Assembly: GCA_023438325.1 (NCBI GenBank)
Contig: JAEXRB010000252.1
Location: 1-14,782 of the forward strand
DNA: 14,782 nucleotides
Reading direction: 5' to 3'
From: Pseudomonadota bacterium
Lineage (GTDB): Bacteria > Pseudomonadota > Gammaproteobacteria > Xanthomonadales > Xanthomonadaceae
Position numbers and translations under genes: made by a program. Positions 6,977-11,989 of the stretch are shown here, in pieces; the first letter of the stretch is position 1; the number at the start of each line of letters is the position of its first letter. The notes beneath the pieces are model-generated. The model did not search any database and was not told where the DNA came from. It saw nothing but the letters and a program-made list of their open reading frames with translations.

Positions 6977-8398
6977 TCATTCCGGGGCGCATCCATTGCG
7001 CCGACCTTGCCAAGCAGGGAGTGCGCTCAAAGCCAGCAGCACCGCCAGCAACAGGAGACCGATGCCTTCCAGGCCCGGTACCAAGGTGGGTGAGGCCTGT
7101 GGCGCCACGGGTGCGGCGATCCAAAGCACGCTGACGCTGTTGGAGATCAAGGTCTGGGTGGCATTGGTGTGCGTGGCAACGATGGTATCTGTGCCGATGC
7201 CACCGGCTCCGACGTAGGAGAACACCGCCTCACCATTGGCATTGGTGATCACGGTCTGGCTCTGGCCGATGTTGGGGCCGCTTGTCACGGTCAACACCAC
7301 GGTTTGGTTCGCCAATGGCAGGTTGCTGCCGTCCACCAGCAAGGCGGTCACGCTGTGGGTCTGTCCGACGGGGTGCTGGTTGGTCACCTGACTCAGGCTC
7401 AGGCCGATGCCGACATCCATCTCGGCGCTCGAGACGAAGTGGGCAAAGAAGATGTTGTCATCGCCCGATGGATTGAAGGTGTGGACGGAAATGTTCTGCG
7501 TGGTGTTGGTAATGAGCGGCAGCAGGCTGTACAGCTCGTCGTCGGAACTGGTGCTCGTTGGCAAGGCAAACGGATCCGCCGGGTTGGCATGGCTGTCGCC
7601 GATGCCGCCCACCGTCAGCATGCTGCCATCCCATGGCAAGGCATCGTCGTAGCCGCCGGCAGAGGACGTCAGGCGTTGGCCATTGATCTCGATCAGGCTG
7701 GCCTGCATCGAAAGGGCAGGGTTGTGCTGGTTGCTGAAGGAAATGCCGACGCCCAGATCGAGCAGGGCATTCGGATCGGCAGGATCGATCGGGGCGTGCA
7801 GATAAAGCGAGAAGTTGTCTCCGCCCATTGGCTGTGCACCGAACAACAGGCTGATGTGGCGATCCTCGGGCTGACTCGAATCTTCGAAAACCACGGCCAG
7901 TACGGTGCCATCAACGAGGTGGACTTGCGTCCCCTCCGACAGGGTGAGCGAAGAAAGACCGGGAGCTGCAATGTCGATGATCGGCGCAACGATCGAAGTG
8001 ACATCGGCGGCCATGTTGTAGAAGTCGGCAGGGGTGCCCGGAAATCCGATCGAGGCCGCATGACTCCAGGTGACATTGCTGCCATCCAGGATGATCTGGT
8101 CGATCGTCGGTGCGGAATATTGTGGCGTCGTGGCCGCCAGCAGGAAGGCGCGATGCACCACGGCCGTCGCACTCGGCTTGTCCACCTGCAACGGGTAGGT
8201 TGGATTGCCTGATGAGATCGTGCCGCCGCCATCCACCGACAGGTGGTAGCGCCCGTATCCATCGAACAGGAACTGGTTCAGCGCGGCATGGCAAGGGCCT
8301 GCCAGCAGCAGGGCGAGCGCGGCGAGCACGGAAGCAAGGAAGGATGCTGGGTACGGACGGAAAGGGCGAGCGGCTGGATGCGATGTCGTGATGATCAT
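6977..8398 (-). CDS. Secreted Big_1-domain protein with IPTL-like C-terminal sorting signal
   Basis: The product is 473 aa. It begins with a Sec signal peptide (a hydrophobic core FLASVLAALALLLAG, probable cleavage after CHA near residue 38). Residues 40-340 form a beta-rich, Asn/Asp/Ser-rich region that I do not recognise. Residues about 342-430 are a bacterial Ig-like domain of Big_1 type, with GQTHSVTALLVDG, VTSGPNIGQSQTV and TNANGEAVFSYVG. The C-terminus (434-473) has PTL, a hydrophobic helix GIGLLLLAVLLALSA and a basic RRN, resembling the IPTL/VPTL-type sorting tags common in Xanthomonadales. An unusual extension, NGCAPE, follows the basic residues. The protein is therefore probably exported and transiently anchored, then processed or displayed on the surface. 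The enzymatic role, if any, is unknown. No good ribosome binding site precedes the ATG at 8398, so the start is likely but unproven. Confidence 0.75.
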   Translation of the reverse strand: MIITTSHPAARPFRPYPASFLASVLAALALLLAGPCHAALNQFLFDGYGRYHLSVDGGGTISSGNPTYPLQVDKPSATAVVHRAFLLAATTPQYSAPTIDQIILDGSNVTWSHAASIGFPGTPADFYNMAADVTSIVAPIIDIAAPGLSSLTLSEGTQVHLVDGTVLAVVFEDSSQPEDRHISLLFGAQPMGGDNFSLYLHAPIDPADPNALLDLGVGISFSNQHNPALSMQASLIEINGQRLTSSAGGYDDALPWDGSMLTVGGIGDSHANPADPFALPTSTSSDDELYSLLPLITNTTQNISVHTFNPSGDDNIFFAHFVSSAEMDVGIGLSLSQVTNQHPVGQTHSVTALLVDGSNLPLANQTVVLTVTSGPNIGQSQTVITNANGEAVFSYVGAGGIGTDTIVATHTNATQTLISNSVSVLWIAAPVAPQASPTLVPGLEGIGLLLLAVLLALSALPAWQGRRNGCAPE

Positions 8399-8623
8399 GA
8401 AGATTCGAGGTTCGTTTCGGGATGGGTCAATTCAACTAACGAAGCAGGAGCGGCAATTCGGTCATCACAAGGAAGGTTCCAATTCGTCTTGGGTGAGCAG
8501 CACCACGCTTTTCACGCGTGTGAGTCGTCGCGGAGGCATGCCTGATCCGGTTTGGCGTGTTTTCGCGCCTTGATGGGTGCCGGCTGCCCAGGTAGCGGCC
8601 TTCCCGTCGTCAGGAGTCTCGTC
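8399..8623. other. Divergent intergenic region between two secreted-protein genes
   Basis: This 225-nt stretch must hold promoters for both flanking genes. I see a perfect palindrome CACGCGTG (8513-8520), which is also the right arm of a CACGC/GCGTG inverted pair (8504-8508 and 8516-8520), a possible regulator site. No sigma-70 promoter stands out on either strand. The plus-strand gene has a clear ribosome binding site AGGAG at 8612-8616. Confidence 0.3.
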
Positions 8624-9370
8624 ATGTCCGCATCGAAGTCTGTTGTTGCATGTGTCGTCTCAATGCTTTTGGTCGATGTCGTGTCCGCCGCGTCCATGCG
8701 CGTGCCAGTGGCCGTTCCCGATCCGCTGAATGCGTTGCTGTCCGATCCTATCGCCAAGGCCAAGTACGTGACGGCGGTGAACGCCGCTTGCGCGGATTTT
8801 TCCGATGGCTTCGAGGGTGTGCCGCCGCAGGTGCTGCATGTGACCAGCGGGGGCTACGCCGTGCGGGTGAGTGCGCATACCGTCACCATCACCGATCCAC
8901 TCGGACGCAACACCGTGCAACATTGGGGCGATCCGCACGAAAACCTCAACGGCAAGCACATCAAGGATTGGGGCGGCGGGCCGCAGTGGGCCGGAATGCA
9001 CCGCACGTTGCTGTTGGGTGATGGAAGCAAAGTCACGATGCAGGCTCAGGGCCCGCATGGAGTGACGGAATGGACGTCGATCTACGATGGCCACAATCAC
9101 CTGCAGATCGACAACTGCCGATCCGAGATCGCCTGGCGTGGCAGCGATGCGATCGAAACCGAAAATTTGGAACAGGCGCAGCACGACGGTGAGGCTGCAA
9201 CATTCGATACCGATACGCAGACCGGCGTGGCGACGTACAGCAATCTCTACAACGAGGACGAGAGCTTCAATCGGGTGGAAACGCCGCAGCCGTTGGGCAC
9301 CACGGGCGGCTACGCCAATCCGAATCAGGTGAATGACTTGTTCGACGATCCACGCCTTGGCCACACCTGA
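8624..9370 (+). CDS. Secreted protein with WGDPH motif, DUF1521/MIIA-like
   Basis: The product is 248 aa. The start at 8624 follows AGGAG (8612-8616) with 7-nt spacing and begins a Sec signal peptide with likely cleavage after VSA (about residue 22); an in-frame ATG at 8552 would bury this signal. The core (about 73-145) reads as beta strands around HTVTITDPLGRNTVQHWGDPHENLNG in two parts: VTITDPLGRNTVQH, then WGDPHENLNG. The strand TLLLGDGSKVTMQAQG comes after them. A strand, then WGDPH, then an acidic or polar loop, then L-x-DG-x-K-V/I-T is the layout of DUF1521, the metal-ion-inducible autocleavage (MIIA) domain of rhizobial NopE effectors, which cut at Asp-Pro in GDPHVD. Here the site is GDPHEN (Gly102-Asp103-Pro104-His105). 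The C-terminal 80 residues are acidic and polar. The family call is from motif memory and is moderate; autocleavage is unproven. Confidence 0.6.
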   Translation: MSASKSVVACVVSMLLVDVVSAASMRVPVAVPDPLNALLSDPIAKAKYVTAVNAACADFSDGFEGVPPQVLHVTSGGYAVRVSAHTVTITDPLGRNTVQHWGDPHENLNGKHIKDWGGGPQWAGMHRTLLLGDGSKVTMQAQGPHGVTEWTSIYDGHNHLQIDNCRSEIAWRGSDAIETENLEQAQHDGEAATFDTDTQTGVATYSNLYNEDESFNRVETPQPLGTTGGYANPNQVNDLFDDPRLGHT

Positions 9371-9391
9371 GTCAGCGTGAAGCCGAGGGTT

Positions 9392-9805
9392 TCATCGCAT
9401 CCGGGCTCCAATTCGTGTCGCCAGCCATGCCATTGGCAGGTAGGCGACGACGAGATCCAGCGCCATGAACCACGCCGGCGTGGGCAGCATGAAGCACGCC
9501 GCGATGCCGCCGCACAGGAAAATCACGCCAATGGCGTAGGCGAATTTCGCCTTGTGGCTGGCGGCGATCAGCCACGCCACGAGTGCGCCCGCCAGCGTGC
9601 CGAGCGCATGCGCGAGGAAGGGCATCACGAAGTGCCGTGGCTCGAACAGGTGCATGGCATCGGCAAGGCTTTCCGCGCTGCGTGCATCCACGCCGGCAGG
9701 CGGTGGAATCACGGCCGGGCCGAAGGCAACGATCGCCATATTGACGATGCTGCCCACGGCGAGGCCGATGATGATGGCGAGGATGTTTCGCAGCCATCGC
9801 GTCAT
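9392..9805 (-). CDS. Small integral membrane protein of unknown function
   Basis: The product is 137 aa with four predicted membrane helices (about residues 5-30, 60-83, 87-107 and 111-131). A short polar loop, DARSAESLADAMHLFEPRHF, precedes helix two. I do not recognise a named family with certainty; proteins of this size and layout are usually annotated as hypothetical membrane proteins. It starts 28 nt downstream of the OPT transporter stop on the same strand, so the two are probably co-transcribed and it may be an accessory to the transporter, although nothing in its sequence shows this. Its 3' end faces the secreted WGDPH protein gene with a 21-nt gap. Confidence 0.8.
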   Translation of the reverse strand: MTRWLRNILAIIIGLAVGSIVNMAIVAFGPAVIPPPAGVDARSAESLADAMHLFEPRHFVMPFLAHALGTLAGALVAWLIAASHKAKFAYAIGVIFLCGGIAACFMLPTPAWFMALDLVVAYLPMAWLATRIGARMR

Positions 9806-9833
9806 GACGGATTCTTCATGCGTGTGCGGTGGA

Positions 9834-11759
9834 TCAGGTGCGTTTCACTGCCGTGCGATACAGCAGCAGGGCCACGCCGATCAACATGGCCAGCCCCAGC
9901 CATTCGCCGAAATGCATCGAGGCCGGCAATGCGAGCACGTCGGTGCGTTCGGTCAGCACGATGGGAACCGCAATGCCAATACCCATCAGCGCCTCGCCGG
10001 TGATGAGGCCGGCCGCGAACAGCATGCCGCGCTGGTGGATGCGGTCGCGTGCTTGCTCGTCCTTGCCGACGCCGAACTTGCGTTCCACCAGCCAGGACAC
10101 CAGCCCGCCGAAGAAGATCGGTACCGACAGCTCGATCGGCAGGTAGATACCCACGGCGCAGGCCAGCACAGGCGTGCGGAAGCTGGACTTGCGCGCGATC
10201 AGCCACTGGTCGATGGCGATGATGACCGCACCGATGCCGGCGCCGATGCCGATGGTCGTCCATGGCAGTTCGCCACCGAAGATGCCCTTGGCAACCGAGG
10301 CCATCAGTGTGGCCTGCGGTGCGAGCAGGGGATTGGGGTGCGCCTCGCTGACCACGCCGATGCCGTAGGCCTTTGCCAGCAGGTTCAAAACCGGTGCCAT
10401 GATGAGAGCCGAGGAAATCGCGCCGATGGCGAGCATCGTCTGCTGCTTCCATGGTGTGGCGCCGACGATGTAGCCGGCTTTCAGGTCTTGCAGGTTGTCG
10501 CCGCCGATGCAGGCCGCGCAGCACACCACCGCGCCGATCATGATCGCGGCCACCGCACCGATGCTCGAGTCGCGCCCGAGCAACAGCACCAGCACCAATG
10601 CGGCAAACAGGATGGTGGCGATGGTGATGCCGGAAACAGGATTGTTCGACGAACCCACCAGACCAGCCATGTAGGCCGACACGGAAACAAACAGGAAACC
10701 TGCCACCACCATGATGACCGTCATCGGCACGCTCACGTGCCATTGCCCGACGATGCCCTGATACAGCGCCAGCAGCGGCAACGTGAACAGGATCAGGCCG
10801 ATGCCGATGTACTTCATCGGGATGTCGCGCTCGGTGTGCGCCAGCGTGTGTGCCGTGCCGCTGCGAGCCACGGCCATGCCGCTCTTGATGCCGGAGAACA
10901 GGGACTTGCGCAGCGAGATGAGTGTCCAGACGCCACCGATCAACATCGCGCCCACACCCAGATAACGGATCTGCGCCGACCAGATGGCCCACGCCGCGTC
11001 TTCGGCGCTGGCGCCGGCGATGCTCGCGGCCAGTGCCGAGCCGGGCTCGATGAAGAACGCGCTGTAAAGCGGGATCGCGATGTTCCAGCCGATGATGCCG
11101 CCGGCCAGCACCACGATGCCGATGTTCAGCCCCACGATGTAGCCCACGCCGAACAGCGCCGGGGAAAGATTGGTGCCGGCGTAGCCGATGCTCTTGCCGA
11201 ACCAGCCAGCCGTCGCCGCGGTATCGGGAATCAGCTTGAGGCCGCTGCCGGCGGCCAGTTTCATGAAGCCGCCGATCAGGGCCGAGATGCCGAGCAGCTT
11301 GATGCCTTGGCCGGGGTTCTCGCCGGTCTTGAGCACTTCCGCCGCGGCCTTGCCTTCGGGAAAGGCCAGTCCCTGATCGACGATCAGCGAACGTCGCAGC
11401 GGCACCGAAAACAGCACGCCGAGCAGGCCGCCGAGGCCGGCAATCGCCAATACCCACGAATACTTGAAGTCGTCCCAGTAGCCCAGGATCACCAGCGCCG
11501 GGATGGTGAAAATCACACCGGAGGCAATCGACGAACCGGCCGAGGCGCCGGTCTGCACGATGTTGTTTTCAAGGATCGTGCCGCCGCCCAGGAGGCGCAG
11601 CACACCCATCGACACCACGGCCGCCGGGATCGCCGAGGCGATGGTCAATCCGGCGAACAGGCCCAGATACGTGTTGGCCGCAGCCAGAATCACCGCCAGC
11701 ACGATGGCCAGCACCACAGCGCGCAGCGTCAACTGCGGCGGAGAAACAACAGCATTCAT
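9834..11759 (-). CDS. OPT-family oligopeptide transporter
   Basis: This 641-aa polytopic inner-membrane protein with roughly fifteen hydrophobic segments belongs to the OPT family, proton-coupled importers of short peptides or metal-chelating ligands. Family marks are the first helix region with NTYLGLFAGLTIASAIPAA, the block ENNIVQTGASAGSSIASG (from about residue 64), the loop DQGLAFPEGKAAAEVL, and DNLQDLKAGYIVGATPWKQQ near residues 420-440. I chose the ATG at 11759; the frame stays open up to 11954, but that stretch encodes Arg/Pro/Cys-rich residues before any hydrophobic helix and does not look coding. Only a GGGGG run precedes the ATG as ribosome binding site. Bacterial OPT members are often peptide importers, but the substrate cannot be told from sequence. 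It is divergent from the nuclease gene and followed by a small membrane protein gene. Confidence 0.93.
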   Translation of the reverse strand: MNAVVSPPQLTLRAVVLAIVLAVILAAANTYLGLFAGLTIASAIPAAVVSMGVLRLLGGGTILENNIVQTGASAGSSIASGVIFTIPALVILGYWDDFKYSWVLAIAGLGGLLGVLFSVPLRRSLIVDQGLAFPEGKAAAEVLKTGENPGQGIKLLGISALIGGFMKLAAGSGLKLIPDTAATAGWFGKSIGYAGTNLSPALFGVGYIVGLNIGIVVLAGGIIGWNIAIPLYSAFFIEPGSALAASIAGASAEDAAWAIWSAQIRYLGVGAMLIGGVWTLISLRKSLFSGIKSGMAVARSGTAHTLAHTERDIPMKYIGIGLILFTLPLLALYQGIVGQWHVSVPMTVIMVVAGFLFVSVSAYMAGLVGSSNNPVSGITIATILFAALVLVLLLGRDSSIGAVAAIMIGAVVCCAACIGGDNLQDLKAGYIVGATPWKQQTMLAIGAISSALIMAPVLNLLAKAYGIGVVSEAHPNPLLAPQATLMASVAKGIFGGELPWTTIGIGAGIGAVIIAIDQWLIARKSSFRTPVLACAVGIYLPIELSVPIFFGGLVSWLVERKFGVGKDEQARDRIHQRGMLFAAGLITGEALMGIGIAVPIVLTERTDVLALPASMHFGEWLGLAMLIGVALLLYRTAVKRT

Positions 11760-11989
11760 GAAAGCCCCCGAGGCATGCCGCGCCCCGATGGCGCGAAGCC
11801 GACATTCGACTGCAAGTGTGCCCGCGACGGCAAGTGTTGCCGGTGGCATGGGCGGGCGGGTGCCTGCTTCGACGATATGCGGGGTGGCACACGAAAGCGT
11901 CACATGAAGCTGATACGCTCGCTGGCCTTGGCTGCGGGTTGGCGATGCGGCCATGACAAGTAGTCACAACCATGTCAGGGACACATTCC
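11760..11989. other. Divergent intergenic region, OPT transporter and nuclease genes
   Basis: These 230 nt separate the two divergent starts. A short hairpin GGCAAGTGTTGCC (11829-11841; 5-bp stem, 3-nt loop) would lie about 70 nt upstream of the OPT start in its leader. The octamer GCAAGTGT occurs twice (11812-11819 and 11830-11837). A purine-rich AGGGA (11977-11981) sits 8 nt before the nuclease start. I see no convincing sigma-70 promoter and no riboswitch I can name. Confidence 0.3.

Noticed and set aside
9552..11963. An 803-codon plus-strand frame opposite the OPT transporter
   Set aside because: It is dominated by Arg, His, Gln, Asp and Ala with no hydrophobic or domain structure, while the opposite strand encodes an unmistakable membrane transporter. 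It is an antisense shadow.
11961..11978. A possible Pho box upstream of the nuclease gene
   Set aside because: Only 9 of 14 positions match the half-sites, and the site ends 11 nt before the start codon, overlapping the ribosome binding site, so it cannot act as a normal activator site for this gene.
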